64,000 nt of DNA from Amycolatopsis palatopharyngis (GTDB taxonomy: Bacteria; Actinomycetota; Actinomycetes; Mycobacteriales; Pseudonocardiaceae): the NCBI RefSeq assembly GCF_003385185.1, contig NZ_PQHZ01000004.1, forward strand, positions 1 through 64,000. The letters are read 5' to 3'. Numbering within the stretch: the first letter of the stretch is position 1; every line of letters starts with the position of its first letter. Made by a program: the position numbers and the translations under genes. A model generated the notes under the pieces. The model was not told where the DNA came from. It saw only the letters and a program-made list of their open reading frames with translations, and searched no databases. Of the stretch, positions 1 through 8,535 are shown in pieces.

Positions 1-191
1 CCCCTCCACCCCCACCACCGCACCTACAACCACCTCCACACCAGCCTGCGCTGTCTCGGCGAACGCCCGCCGCCACCCTCAAAACCCGCTGGCGAGCACT
101 CCACCGCATCACCCTCAGCCCCACCCACATCGGCACCATCACCCAAGCAGCCCTCGTCCTCACCCAACACGAACACCACGGCCGCTACTGA
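1..191 (+). pseudogene. DDE transposase, C-terminal remnant with frameshift
   Basis: Only the end of a transposase gene is present. Reading frame 1 gives RTYNHLHTSLRCLGER, then loses sense. Frame 3 picks up with LKTRWRALHRITLSP, continues through TQAALVLTQHEHHGRY and stops at 189-191. Together these match the C-terminal pattern of DDE_Tnp_4-type actinobacterial transposases (LGERanAxLKtrWRaL...itqAALvL). A single-base deletion at about 66-75 explains the switch, so the copy is probably dead. The upstream part lies outside the window. An inverted repeat (AGTGGGG at 226-232, CCCCACT at 245-251) sits just downstream and could be an IS end, but this is not shown. Family assignment is from memory of the motif. 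Confidence 0.6.
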
Positions 192-447
192 GAAAACCTC
201 ATTGGGGAACTAAAAATCCCGGGGGAGTGGGGTGCCCCACCGTTCCCCACTGGGGTGTGGGCGTGGGGGTTGGCGCTGCTCCGTTGGGGTTGTCCGTGGA
301 CGATTCTCGGCTTCTCGGCGGTCCGGAGAGCCCTAGTTCTCACCCGTGGCGGCGATGTTCCCCCACCTGCCCCCACTCGGCACCCACCGCTCTCACCTGC
401 AAAAACGCAGAAATCTGTCCCCCGATTCGGCGCTTTCGTCGTTGACT

Positions 448-487
448 GTGGTGGAAAGTGGGGTACGGTGGTGATCAGTGGGGCGGA
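448..487 (+). promoter_or_regulatory. MraZ box: four GTGG repeats with 10-bp spacing
   Basis: GTGG begins at 448, 458, 468 and 478, exactly one helical turn apart, alternating GTGGTG and GTGGGG. MraZ is known to bind tandem TGGG-type repeats with a 10-bp period upstream of its own gene. The array ends about 75 bp before the mraZ start, where an autoregulatory operator for the division operon is expected. Confidence 0.75.
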
Positions 488-563
488 AGGGAGCCCCGTG
501 GCCGGTTTCGGTGGATTTCGTACCTCGTGAAGTTCTCCGGGCCCGGTAGGGAGGTGGCGGCCG

Positions 564-995
564 ATGTTCCTCGGCACCCACAACCCCAAGCTGGACGACA
601 AAGGGCGACTCACGTTGCCCGCGAAGTTCCGGGACGCGCTGGCAGGTGGGCTGATGATCACCAAGGGACAGGATCACTGCCTGTACGTCTTCCCGCGCGA
701 CGAGTTCGAGCAGATGGCACGCAAGGTGGCAGAGGCACCGTTCACCAACGAGTCGGTGCGTGCCTACCAGCGCTATCTGTTCGCCGGTACGGACGAGCAA
801 CGGCCCGATGGGCAGGGGCGCATCCCGATCGCGTCCGAGCTACGGCGCTATGCCGGGCTCAACAAGGACTGCGTGGTGATCGGTGCGATCACCAGGCTGG
901 AAATCTGGGACGCCCAGGCGTGGCAGGGCTACCTGGAAGAACACGAGGACAGCTACGCGAAGGCTCGAGAAGAAGTCCTGCCGGGCGTCTTCTGA
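564..995 (+). CDS. mraZ: Transcriptional regulator MraZ
   Basis: MraZ is a ring-forming, AbrB-fold DNA-binding protein that controls the division/cell-wall cluster. The 143-aa length is normal. Two MraZ half-domains are visible: the N-terminal one with [15 protein letters not shown] (residues about 9-23), and the second with [18 protein letters not shown] (about 85-102). The ATG follows a GGGAGGTGG ribosome-binding region. It is the first gene of mraZ-rsmH-ftsL-ftsI, and four GTGG repeats upstream are its likely operator. The 224-bp gap to rsmH holds no convincing gene. Confidence 0.96.
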   Translation: MFLGTHNPKLDDKGRLTLPAKFRDALAGGLMITKGQDHCLYVFPRDEFEQMARKVAEAPFTNESVRAYQRYLFAGTDEQRPDGQGRIPIASELRRYAGLNKDCVVIGAITRLEIWDAQAWQGYLEEHEDSYAKAREEVLPGVF

Positions 996-1219
996 GTCGA
1001 GGACGCGTTCGGCAGGCCACTTTCAGTGAAGCCGAAACGGGTCGAAGTGGATGTCGTGAGGCCTCTGTCCGCTCACCGGCCCTGGTGCACCTTCCCCGGC
1101 ACCAGGCCCGCAGCGGGCGGGCGGAGACCTGACGGCATCGACGCTTCCGGAGAACTCCGGGAACTCGACCGACTCGACTGCCTTGCCGGGCGGGCGGCAT
1201 CGGGGAAAGGGGGTTGGCC

Positions 1220-2176
1220 ATGACAGAGAGTGCTGAGCACGTTCCGGTCCTGCTGGATCGGATCCTCGAGTTGTTCGCCCCCGCGCTCGCCGCTCCCGAC
1301 GCGGTCCTCGTCGATGCCACTGTCGGCCTCGGCGGTCATTCCGACGCACTGCTCGCCGCACATCCGCGAATGCGGCTCATCGCGCTCGATCGAGACCCCG
1401 CGGCGCTCGAGCGCTCCGCGGAACGTCTCGCCCGCCACGGCGACCGGGTGCGCTTCGTCCACGCCGTCTACGACGAGTTGCCGGATGTGCTCGCCGAGCT
1501 CGGACTGTCCGCAGTGGACGGTCTGCTTTTCGACCTCGGCGTGTCCTCGATGCAGCTCGACCGGACCGAGCGCGGCTTCTCCTACTCCAGGGACGCACCG
1601 CTGGACATGCGGATGGACCCCACGACGGGACCTACGGCGGCGGACGTGCTCAACACCTACGCGACCGCGGATCTGGCCCGGATTCTGCGGGAGTACGGCG
1701 AGGAGCGCTTCGCGGGCCGGATCGCGAAGACGATCGTGGCCGAACGGGAGCGCGAGCCGTTCGATCGCAGCGAACGGCTGGTCAAGTTGCTCTACGACAC
1801 CGTGCCCGCACCGAGCAGGCGCACCGGCGGTCATCCGGCCAAGCGCACCTTCCAGGCGCTGCGGATCGAGGTCAACGGTGAGCTGGAGACGTTACGTGCG
1901 GCGATGCCCAACGCGTTGGCCGCACTCGCGCCAGGCGGCCGGATCGTCGTCGAGTCCTACCAGTCGCTCGAGGACAGGATGGTGAAGCGTGCCTTCGCCG
2001 AGCTGGCGAAGTCGCGGACACCGGAGGGGCTGCCCGTCGAACTTCCCGGGCACGGCCCCGACATCAGATTGCTGACCCGCGGCGCCGAGAAGGCCGGCGA
2101 GTCGGAGATCGAGCAGAACCCCCGCGCGGCCTCGGTCCGGTTGCGCGCGGCCGAGCGGATCAGGGAGACGGCATGA
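1220..2176 (+). CDS. rsmH: 16S rRNA (cytosine(1402)-N(4))-methyltransferase RsmH
   Basis: RsmH (MraW) uses S-adenosylmethionine to methylate N4 of C1402 in 16S rRNA in the cytoplasm. Family hallmarks are present: [15 protein letters not shown] (SAM-binding motif I, residues about 32-46), [33 protein letters not shown] and the C-terminal [12 protein letters not shown]. The 318-aa length is typical. ATG 1220 is preferred over an in-frame TTG two codons upstream because it follows the purine-rich AAAGGGGG. It sits between mraZ and ftsL as in most bacteria. Confidence 0.96.
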   Translation: MTESAEHVPVLLDRILELFAPALAAPDAVLVDATVGLGGHSDALLAAHPRMRLIALDRDPAALERSAERLARHGDRVRFVHAVYDELPDVLAELGLSAVDGLLFDLGVSSMQLDRTERGFSYSRDAPLDMRMDPTTGPTAADVLNTYATADLARILREYGEERFAGRIAKTIVAEREREPFDRSERLVKLLYDTVPAPSRRTGGHPAKRTFQALRIEVNGELETLRAAMPNALAALAPGGRIVVESYQSLEDRMVKRAFAELAKSRTPEGLPVELPGHGPDIRLLTRGAEKAGESEIEQNPRAASVRLRAAERIRETA

Positions 2177-2213
2177 CCGCCGCCGAGGTTCTTCCCGCCA
2201 CGGAGGTAGTGCG

Positions 2214-2921
2214 ATGACAGCGCCAACACGATCCAGGGCAGCCGCGACTCGTTCCGCGCAGAAGCGATCCCGCGCGACGACCGCGGGCACCGAGACTCCT
2301 CGGGCCACGCGTTCACAGCGGCAGCCGGCGCAGCAACGTACGACCGCCGCCGAGCGGGCGTATGCCCGCCGGGCGCAACGCGCCGAGTTGTCCCAGCAGG
2401 ACACGCGGGCGGTCGGCGAACTCGTGCGCGCGCGGAAATGGCTGCCGCGGTTGCGTGGACCTCGCTCGCGCGCGTCTTTCGTCGTGATGATGATGTGCCT
2501 GCTCGCCGCGGGTGTGGCTACCACCCTGTGGCTGTCCACCCAGGCGATCGCCGATACCTACCGCCTGGACGAGCTGAACGAGAACAACGCCCGTCTGCTC
2601 GAACGTAAGGAGCAGCTGCAGCAGCAGGTCACCAGCCAGGAGTCCGCGACGGCGCTCGCCGAGCGGGCGAAGGCGCTGGGCATGGTTCCAGCTGTCGACC
2701 CCGGCTGGCTCGTCGTCGAGCCCGACGGCAGCGTCCGCGTGGTCGGTGACCCGAAGAAGGCGGAGAAGAAGGCGGCGGCCACGGCGCCTCCCGCTCCCGA
2801 CTCGTCGTCGGACGACCCGCCGGCCGGGAACGATTCCGACGGTGCCCCTGGAGAGACCGAGGCCGACCGGATCGCGGGTGCGGCGGGTCCGCAGGGCGAC
2901 TCAGGCGACGGCGGCCGCTGA
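2214..2921 (+). CDS. ftsL: FtsL-like septum formation protein
   Basis: This is a bitopic division protein: a long basic, Ala/Arg-rich cytoplasmic N-terminus (residues 1-90), one membrane segment (about 92-112, with VVMMMCLLAAGVATTLW), then an extracytoplasmic coiled coil (LDELNENNARLLERKEQLQQQV). The end is an acidic Pro/Asp/Ser tail. Position between rsmH and ftsI plus topology identify it as FtsL, which together with FtsB/DivIC and FtsQ activates FtsI/FtsW. At 235 aa it is longer than E. coli FtsL because of both tails. A strong GGAGG precedes the ATG. The stop overlaps the ftsI start (TGATG), implying translational coupling. Confidence 0.85.
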   Translation: MTAPTRSRAAATRSAQKRSRATTAGTETPRATRSQRQPAQQRTTAAERAYARRAQRAELSQQDTRAVGELVRARKWLPRLRGPRSRASFVVMMMCLLAAGVATTLWLSTQAIADTYRLDELNENNARLLERKEQLQQQVTSQESATALAERAKALGMVPAVDPGWLVVEPDGSVRVVGDPKKAEKKAAATAPPAPDSSSDDPPAGNDSDGAPGETEADRIAGAAGPQGDSGDGGR

Positions 2922-4831
2922 TGGCGGGACAGGCTCGCGGCGGCCGCTCCAGGGCGGGAACCCGGCGGACCTACTCCGCACGCGCCCGTCGCGGCGGTAA
3001 CCCCCAGGTGCTCGGCGGCAACCGTAACCGGTTCACCGTCGTCCGCATCATGCTCGTGGCGGTGCTCGCCGTCGCGGGGCTGAAGCTCGTGCAGGTGCAG
3101 GCGATCGAGGCGCAGGCGCTGTCGGCGAAAGCGGAGCGCCAGCGCACACTCGAGATCGACATCCCGGCCCAGCGCGGGTCCATTGTGGATCGCAACGGGG
3201 TGAAGCTCGCCTTCACCGTGGAGACGCGCACCCTCACGGTGAGCCTGCGCGCCATGCGTAAGACCTGGGACGAATACGCGAAGGAGCACCCCGAGGAGGG
3301 GAAGAACTTCCGGACCCGCGCCGCCGAGGTCGCGAAGTACATCGCGCAGAAGGTGCCGGACAAGACGACCGAACAGGACCTTCTGCAGCGCTTCCACAAG
3401 GACGGCCCGTTCACCTTCCTCGTCGACGAGGTGGAGCCCTCGGTAGCCAAGGACATCACCGAGAAGTACCCGGAGATCGGGATGGAGAAGCGGGCGAAGC
3501 GGGAGTACCCGGGCGGAAAGGTCGCCGCGAACATCGTCGGCGTCGCCAACTGGCAGATGCAGGATCCCGACGTCTCCAAGCACAACCTGCACGGTCTGGC
3601 AGGCCTGGAGAGCATGTGGGACGAGGCACTCGCCGGAACTCCGGGGCAGCGGCTCGTGGACACCGCGCAGGGGACCAACGTGGTCATCCCCGGTACCGAA
3701 CGCGATCTGCAGGCCGCGACGCCCGGTTCGGACGTGGAACTCACCATCGACTCCGACCTGCAGTACGTGGTGCAGGACAAGCTCGCCGACTATGTCCGGA
3801 AGTCGCGCGCCAAGGGCGGCAGCGCCGTGGTCCTGGACTCCAAGACCGGCGAGGTCTACGCGCTGGCCAACGACCGGACCTTCAATCCGAACGACCTGGA
3901 CAGCCTCACGCCCGAACTTCTGAACAACAAAGCGGTGTCCACACCGTTCGAGCCCGGCTCTGTGAACAAGATCGTCACGGCGGCCGCGGCCATCGAGTAC
4001 GGGCTGACGACGCCCGAGTCCGCCCTCATGGTGCCGGACTCGAAGAAGGTCGCGGACCACGTCGTGCATGACGCGTGGAACCATCCGACGCAGAAGTTCA
4101 CCACGACGGGCATCTTCGCGAAATCGTCCAACGTCGGCACCCTGATGCTCGCCGAGAAGATCGGTGAGGAGCGCTTCGCCGAGATGCTGGCCAGGTTCGG
4201 CCTCGGCAAACGCACCGGTGTCGGCCTGCCAGGCGAGAGTCCGGGCAGCGTCCCGGCCAGGGAGAACTGGTACGCGACGACGTTCGGAAACCTGCCCATC
4301 GGGCAGGGGCTTTCGATGACCGTGCTGCAGATGGCCGGGATGTATCAGGCCATCGCCAACGACGGTCTGCGGGTCGAGCCGCGGATCATCCGGTCGAAGA
4401 CCAGCCCGGACGGCAAGCGGGAGCCCGGCCCCCCGCCCGGTACGCAGCAGGTGGTGAGCCCCAAGACCGCGGACACGGTCAAGGACATGATGCGCGCCGT
4501 GACCCAGAACGAGGGTGGCAACGACAACGGCACGGCACCGGCAGCCGCCCTGGAGGGGTACCAGATCTCCGGCAAGACCGGCACCGGTCAGCAGGTGGAC
4601 CCGGCCACCAAGGCCTACAGCGACCACCTCTACAACATCACGTTCGCCGGGATCCTGCCCGCGGACGACCCGCGCTTCGTGGTCGGTATCTGGCTGGACG
4701 CGCCGGACACGACGCTCCCGGAAGGACACTCGGCCGCGCCGCTGTTCCACGACATCGCGTCGTATCTGTCCCAGCGCTACCAGCTGCCGCTCTCGGACGC
4801 GCCCTCGCCGGTCGTCCCGCTGATTCTCTGA
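2921..4831 (+). CDS. ftsI: Peptidoglycan D,D-transpeptidase FtsI (PBP3/PbpB)
   Basis: This is the septal class B penicillin-binding protein, which crosslinks peptidoglycan at the division site. Order of parts: basic cytoplasmic tail, membrane anchor (about residues 43-62, RIMLVAVLAVAGLKLVQV), PBP dimerisation domain, transpeptidase domain. Catalytic motifs are SVNK (nucleophile Ser347), SSN (about 402-404) and KTGTG (about 552-556). The 636-aa length fits actinobacterial PbpB. It has a 1-bp overlap with ftsL. In most actinobacteria murE follows; here a terminator and a convergent fadD15 follow instead, so the dcw cluster is split. Confidence 0.95.
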   Translation: MAGQARGGRSRAGTRRTYSARARRGGNPQVLGGNRNRFTVVRIMLVAVLAVAGLKLVQVQAIEAQALSAKAERQRTLEIDIPAQRGSIVDRNGVKLAFTVETRTLTVSLRAMRKTWDEYAKEHPEEGKNFRTRAAEVAKYIAQKVPDKTTEQDLLQRFHKDGPFTFLVDEVEPSVAKDITEKYPEIGMEKRAKREYPGGKVAANIVGVANWQMQDPDVSKHNLHGLAGLESMWDEALAGTPGQRLVDTAQGTNVVIPGTERDLQAATPGSDVELTIDSDLQYVVQDKLADYVRKSRAKGGSAVVLDSKTGEVYALANDRTFNPNDLDSLTPELLNNKAVSTPFEPGSVNKIVTAAAAIEYGLTTPESALMVPDSKKVADHVVHDAWNHPTQKFTTTGIFAKSSNVGTLMLAEKIGEERFAEMLARFGLGKRTGVGLPGESPGSVPARENWYATTFGNLPIGQGLSMTVLQMAGMYQAIANDGLRVEPRIIRSKTSPDGKREPGPPPGTQQVVSPKTADTVKDMMRAVTQNEGGNDNGTAPAAALEGYQISGKTGTGQQVDPATKAYSDHLYNITFAGILPADDPRFVVGIWLDAPDTTLPEGHSAAPLFHDIASYLSQRYQLPLSDAPSPVVPLIL

Positions 4832-4843
4832 CGGCAAGAGCGG

Positions 4844-4876
4844 CCGGCCCCGCCCCGGTGTCCGGAGCGGGGCCGG
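4844..4876. terminator. Bidirectional terminator between ftsI and fadD15
   Basis: CCGGCCCCGC (4844-4853) pairs perfectly with GCGGGGCCGG (4867-4876), and the loop contains a further CCGG/CCGG pairing. It lies in the 49-bp space between convergent ftsI and fadD15. It has no U-tract, as is common for actinobacterial terminators. Confidence 0.7.
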
Positions 4877-4880
4877 GGCC

Positions 4881-6677
4881 TCACTTGCCGTACAGCGCCT
4901 CGATGTCGGTGGCGTAGTTCTTGTTCACCACGTTGCGCTTGAGCTTCAGGCTCGGGGTGATCTCGCCACCGGCCTCGGTGAAGTCATTCGGCAGGATCGT
5001 GAACTTCTTGATCGACTCGGCGTGCGAGACCAGCTTGTTCGCGGCGTCGACCGCCTCCTGTACCGCCGTGCGCAGGTCCGGGTCGTCGACAAGGTCGGCG
5101 ACACTGGCGTCGGCCGGCTTGCCGCGCTGGGACTTCCAGGTCGGGAAGAACTCCTCGTCGATGGTCACGAGTACCCCGATGAACGGGCGCTGGTCGCCGA
5201 CCACCATCGCCTGGCTGATCAGCGGGTTGGCCTTCAACGTGTCCTCGAGTCCGGAGGGGGCGACGTTCTTGCCGCCCGCGGTCACGATGATCTCCTTCTT
5301 CCGCCCGGTGATCTTGAGGAAGCCCTCGTTGTCCAGCTCGCCGAGGTCGCCGGTGGAGAACCAGCCGTCCTGCAGCGATTCGGCGGTCGCCTGCTCGTTG
5401 TTCCAGTAACCGGTGAAGACCACTTCGCCCTTGAGCTGGATCTCGCCGTCCTCGGCGATCCGGACGGAGGTACCGGCGACCGGCCTGCCGACCGTGCCCA
5501 CCTTGAATCCGTCCTGGGTGTTCACGCAGGCCGCGGCCGAGGTCTCGGTCAGGCCGTAGCCCTCGAACACCGGCACCCCGATGCCCCGGAAGAAGTGGGC
5601 CAGGCGCGCGCCGAGCGGGGCGCCACCGGACACGGCGGCGACGCACCGTCCGCCGAGGGCGGCCCGCAGCTTCGTGTAGACCAGCTTGTCGAACACCGCG
5701 TGCTTCACGCGCAGGCCGAGACCGGCGCTGCCGCCGTCCTGTGCCTGGCTGTAGGCCACGGCGGTCGCCTCGGCCGCGTCGAAGATCTTGCCCTTGCCGT
5801 CGGAGTGCGCCTTGAGCTTCGCTCCGTTGTAGACCTTCTCGAACACGCGGGGGACGGCGACGACGAAGGTCGGCCGGAAGGTGCCGAGATCCGCGACCAG
5901 GTCGGTTATGTCGGCGGTGTGGCCGAGCGTGACCCGTGCGGTGACCGCGGTGACCGCGATCGCCCTGGCGAGGATGTGCGCCAGCGGGAGGAAGGCGAGC
6001 AGCGAGTTGCCCTGCTCCATCAGCTGCGGGAACGCCGCGATGTCCGCCCGGATCTCGCTGAGCAGGTTGTGGTGTGTCAGCTGCACACCCTTGGGGCGCC
6101 CGGTGGTCCCCGAGGTGTACACGACCGTGGCGATGGCGTCGGAGGTCACTGAGCGGCGACGGGCGTGCACGTCGTCGTCGGCCACCTCGGCCGCGAGCGC
6201 GCTCAGCTGTTCGAGCGCTCCTGGGCTGCCCTCGATCTGCCAGGTGTGCGCCAGCTCGGGCAGCCTTCCACGCACCTCGTCCAGGCTCGCGCTGTGCTCG
6301 GCGGTCTCCACGAAGACGGCCTTGGCGGCGGAGTCCGAGAGAATCCAGTGCACCTGTTCGGCGGAGGAGGTTTCGTAGATCGGCACGGTGACGCCGCCCG
6401 CCGCCCAGATGGCGAAGTCGAGCAGAGTCCACTCGTACCGGGTCTTGGACATCAGCCCGACTCGATCGCCCTGCTCGATACCCGCGGCCAACAGGCCTTT
6501 CGCCGCGTCGAGCACCTGGGCCGCGAACTCGCGTGCGGTGACGTCGATCCAGGACCCGTCGATATGGCGGCGGAAGCTCACCACATCACCGAATCGTTCG
6601 GCGTTGGCCCACACGACGTCGGCGAGATTCTCGTCGGCAGCGACCGTCCGACTTGCAGGAGCGCTGTATTCGCGCAC
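4881..6677 (-). CDS. fadD15: Long-chain fatty-acid--CoA ligase, FadD15-like
   Basis: AMP-binding acyl-CoA synthetase that activates fatty acids to acyl-CoA through an acyl-adenylate. Visible are the P-loop-like YTSGTTGRPKG, the GYGLTETSAA motif, and the C-terminal TGRKKEIIVTAGGKNV with the adenylation core. The GTG at 6677 is chosen because GGAGG lies 5 nt upstream and the resulting N-terminus (MREYSAPAS...) matches FadD15 of mycobacteria (Rv2187); a GTG seven codons upstream is possible. Length is 598 aa. Its neighbours (SRPBCC, ArsA-like ATPase, acyltransferase) follow the same order as around Rv2187. It is divergent from the SRPBCC gene at 6797. Confidence 0.92.
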   Translation of the reverse strand: MREYSAPASRTVAADENLADVVWANAERFGDVVSFRRHIDGSWIDVTAREFAAQVLDAAKGLLAAGIEQGDRVGLMSKTRYEWTLLDFAIWAAGGVTVPIYETSSAEQVHWILSDSAAKAVFVETAEHSASLDEVRGRLPELAHTWQIEGSPGALEQLSALAAEVADDDVHARRRSVTSDAIATVVYTSGTTGRPKGVQLTHHNLLSEIRADIAAFPQLMEQGNSLLAFLPLAHILARAIAVTAVTARVTLGHTADITDLVADLGTFRPTFVVAVPRVFEKVYNGAKLKAHSDGKGKIFDAAEATAVAYSQAQDGGSAGLGLRVKHAVFDKLVYTKLRAALGGRCVAAVSGGAPLGARLAHFFRGIGVPVFEGYGLTETSAAACVNTQDGFKVGTVGRPVAGTSVRIAEDGEIQLKGEVVFTGYWNNEQATAESLQDGWFSTGDLGELDNEGFLKITGRKKEIIVTAGGKNVAPSGLEDTLKANPLISQAMVVGDQRPFIGVLVTIDEEFFPTWKSQRGKPADASVADLVDDPDLRTAVQEAVDAANKLVSHAESIKKFTILPNDFTEAGGEITPSLKLKRNVVNKNYATDIEALYGK

Positions 6678-6796
6678 GTGGACCTCCGAAATAGACACCG
6701 GGAGCGGATGTTACTCGCCGGTCAACCTAACCTGTCCCATACCTGCTTGACCATGGTGGTGGCAGACGTTCCTCATTGGCATGACATTCTGCACCC

Positions 6797-7216
6797 GTGT
6801 CCGATTCCGACAACTCCGTCCCCGCGTTGGACATCGTCGACGAGACTTTCCTCGCCGTGCCCCCGGGTACGGTCGCCGCCGCGTTCGCCGATCCGCGGGC
6901 CTGGTCACGATATTGGCCGGACCTGGTGCTTGAGGTCTACACCGACCGTGGCGACAAGGGTCTGCGCTGGACGGTGCGAGGTGCGCTGGTCGGCACGATG
7001 GAGATCTGGCTGGAACCGGTCCTCGACGGCACCCTGCTGCACTACTTCCTCAGGGCGACCCCGGCCGCCGCCGACGGTACGCCCGTCGCCCTGCGGCCGG
7101 CAGGGCTGCGCCGGGAGTTCGACCGGAGGGCGCGGGCGGCCAAGGGCATCGCACTCGGTCTGAAGGAGATCCTGGAGGACGGGCGGGAGCCGGGCATCCC
7201 GCCAAGGTCGGCATAA
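6797..7216 (+). CDS. SRPBCC-fold protein (polyketide cyclase/START-like)
   Basis: A 139-aa protein of the SRPBCC superfamily. It has an N-terminal helix and strand pattern with ADPRAWSRYWPDL (residues about 35-47), a central WTVRGALVGTMEIWLEP, and a long C-terminal helix. These folds enclose a hydrophobic ligand pocket; the ligand is unknown. It corresponds by position to Rv2186c, between fadD15 and the second SRPBCC protein. The start is GTG without a clear Shine-Dalgarno. It begins a run of same-strand genes up to the Nudix gene. Confidence 0.8.
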   Translation: MSDSDNSVPALDIVDETFLAVPPGTVAAAFADPRAWSRYWPDLVLEVYTDRGDKGLRWTVRGALVGTMEIWLEPVLDGTLLHYFLRATPAAADGTPVALRPAGLRREFDRRARAAKGIALGLKEILEDGREPGIPPRSA

Positions 7217-7269
7217 CCGGCGGTGGTGGGGGGATGCCGGCGCTCGATCGGGTGCGGGAGACTGGTGGG

Positions 7270-8067
7270 GTGAAGGTTCATGTCGTTTCCGACATCCACG
7301 GAAACGCCGAGGCACTGGCCAGGGCAGGTGAGGGTGCCGACGCCCTGCTCGTGCTCGGCGACCTGATCGACTTCGTGGATTACCAGGACCATGGCAACGG
7401 AATTCTCGGGGCCCTGTTCGGGGCCGACAAGGTCGCCACGTTCGCGCGCCTGCGCCGGGAGGGGACCAGGGACGAGACCGTCGCCTACTCCCGGTCGCTC
7501 TGGGCCAGCCTCGAGGATCCGGCCGCGGCGGTGGACGAGGCGATCCGGGAGCAGTACGCCACGCTCTTCGGGGCACTGAGCGCGCCCACCTACGCCACTC
7601 CCGGCAATGTCGACACGCCGGCGCTGTGGCCGGAGTACGCGGCCCGCTCCTCGGAGGGCGTTCGCGTGCTCGACGGGGAGGTCACCGAGATCGGCGGGCT
7701 GCGGTTCGGTTTCGTCGGGGGAGCGCTGTTGCCCGAGGGCGTCACGCCACGCCGGGGCGCGGTCTGGCGGCCGTATCTGCGTACTCCCGAGGACTACGAC
7801 GCGGCGGTCGCGGGCCTGTCCGGGATCGACGTCCTGTGCACGCACATCCCGCCTGCCATCGCCGATCTCACCTACGACGTCGTCGCGCGGCGCGCCGAGT
7901 TCGGCTCGGCCGCGCTGCTCGCGCTGATCGAGAAGGAGCAGCCGCGCTACTCGTTGTTCGGGCACGTCCACCAGCCGTTGTCGGCGCGGCGGAGGTGGGG
8001 CCGGACCGAGTGCCGTAACGTCGGCCACTTCAAGGAGACCGAGCGTTCCTACGTGCTGCGCTGGTGA
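7270..8067 (+). CDS. Metallophosphoesterase
   Basis: A calcineurin-like phosphoesterase that binds two metal ions. Metal-ligand motifs are in order: DIHGN (residues about 8-12), LGDLIDF (GD motif), a GNVD motif (NxD in place of GNHE), CTHIPP and GHVHQPLS near the C-terminus. Substrate is unknown. The GTG at 7270 is preferred because GGGAG lies 9 nt upstream and the family begins almost directly with the DxH strand; an ATG at 7234 would add 12 residues. No signal peptide, so cytoplasmic. Confidence 0.85.
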   Translation: MKVHVVSDIHGNAEALARAGEGADALLVLGDLIDFVDYQDHGNGILGALFGADKVATFARLRREGTRDETVAYSRSLWASLEDPAAAVDEAIREQYATLFGALSAPTYATPGNVDTPALWPEYAARSSEGVRVLDGEVTEIGGLRFGFVGGALLPEGVTPRRGAVWRPYLRTPEDYDAAVAGLSGIDVLCTHIPPAIADLTYDVVARRAEFGSAALLALIEKEQPRYSLFGHVHQPLSARRRWGRTECRNVGHFKETERSYVLRW

Positions 8068-8093
8068 CGACGACGAGACGGTAAGTTGTGCGC

Positions 8094-8528
8094 ATGGCCG
8101 AGCAGTCCACGCAGTCGATCGAGGTCGATGCGGCGCCCGAGCGCATCATGGCGGTGATCGCCGACCTGCCCGCGTACCCGGAATGGGCACAGGCGGTTCG
8201 CGAGACGGAAGTGCTGGCGGAGGATGATTCCGGCCGGGCCAAGCAGGTCCGGTTCACCCTCGACGCAGGGCCGGTGAAGGACGTCTACACCCTCGAGTAC
8301 GACTGGGCCGACGACGGCCTATCGGTGAGCTGGCACCTGGTGAAGGGGCAGATGCAGAAGTCCCAGGACGGCCGGTACCTGCTCGAGCGCAAGGGTGAGC
8401 GCACGCTGGTGACCTACACGTTGTCCGTCGAGCTGGCGCTGCCGATGATCGGGCTACTGCGCCGCAAGGCAGAGAAGATGATCATGGACACCGCCCTGAA
8501 GGAGCTCAAGCGCCGAGCGGAGGGGTAG
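8094..8528 (+). CDS. SRPBCC family protein (Rv2185c/TB16.3-like)
   Basis: A 144-aa SRPBCC protein close to mycobacterial Rv2185c. It starts with the typical strand and helix (IEVDAAPERIMAVIADLPAYPEWA), contains VSWHLVKGQMQKSQDGRY, and ends in a basic helix (ALKELKRRAEG). A lipid or polyketide-like ligand is likely for the fold but not proven. ATG 8094 is chosen: TAAGTT at 8082-8087 is a -10 box 6 nt before it, which fits a leaderless transcript and excludes the GTG at 8088. It is followed after 7 bp by the ArsA-like ATPase. Confidence 0.87.
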   Translation: MAEQSTQSIEVDAAPERIMAVIADLPAYPEWAQAVRETEVLAEDDSGRAKQVRFTLDAGPVKDVYTLEYDWADDGLSVSWHLVKGQMQKSQDGRYLLERKGERTLVTYTLSVELALPMIGLLRRKAEKMIMDTALKELKRRAEG

Positions 8529-8535
8529 AACCAGG

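Noticed and set aside
2558-4837. 759-codon open frame on the minus strand across ftsL/ftsI
   Set aside because: It is antisense to ftsL and ftsI, has low-complexity Arg/Gly/His-rich translation typical of high-GC shadows, and shows no motif.
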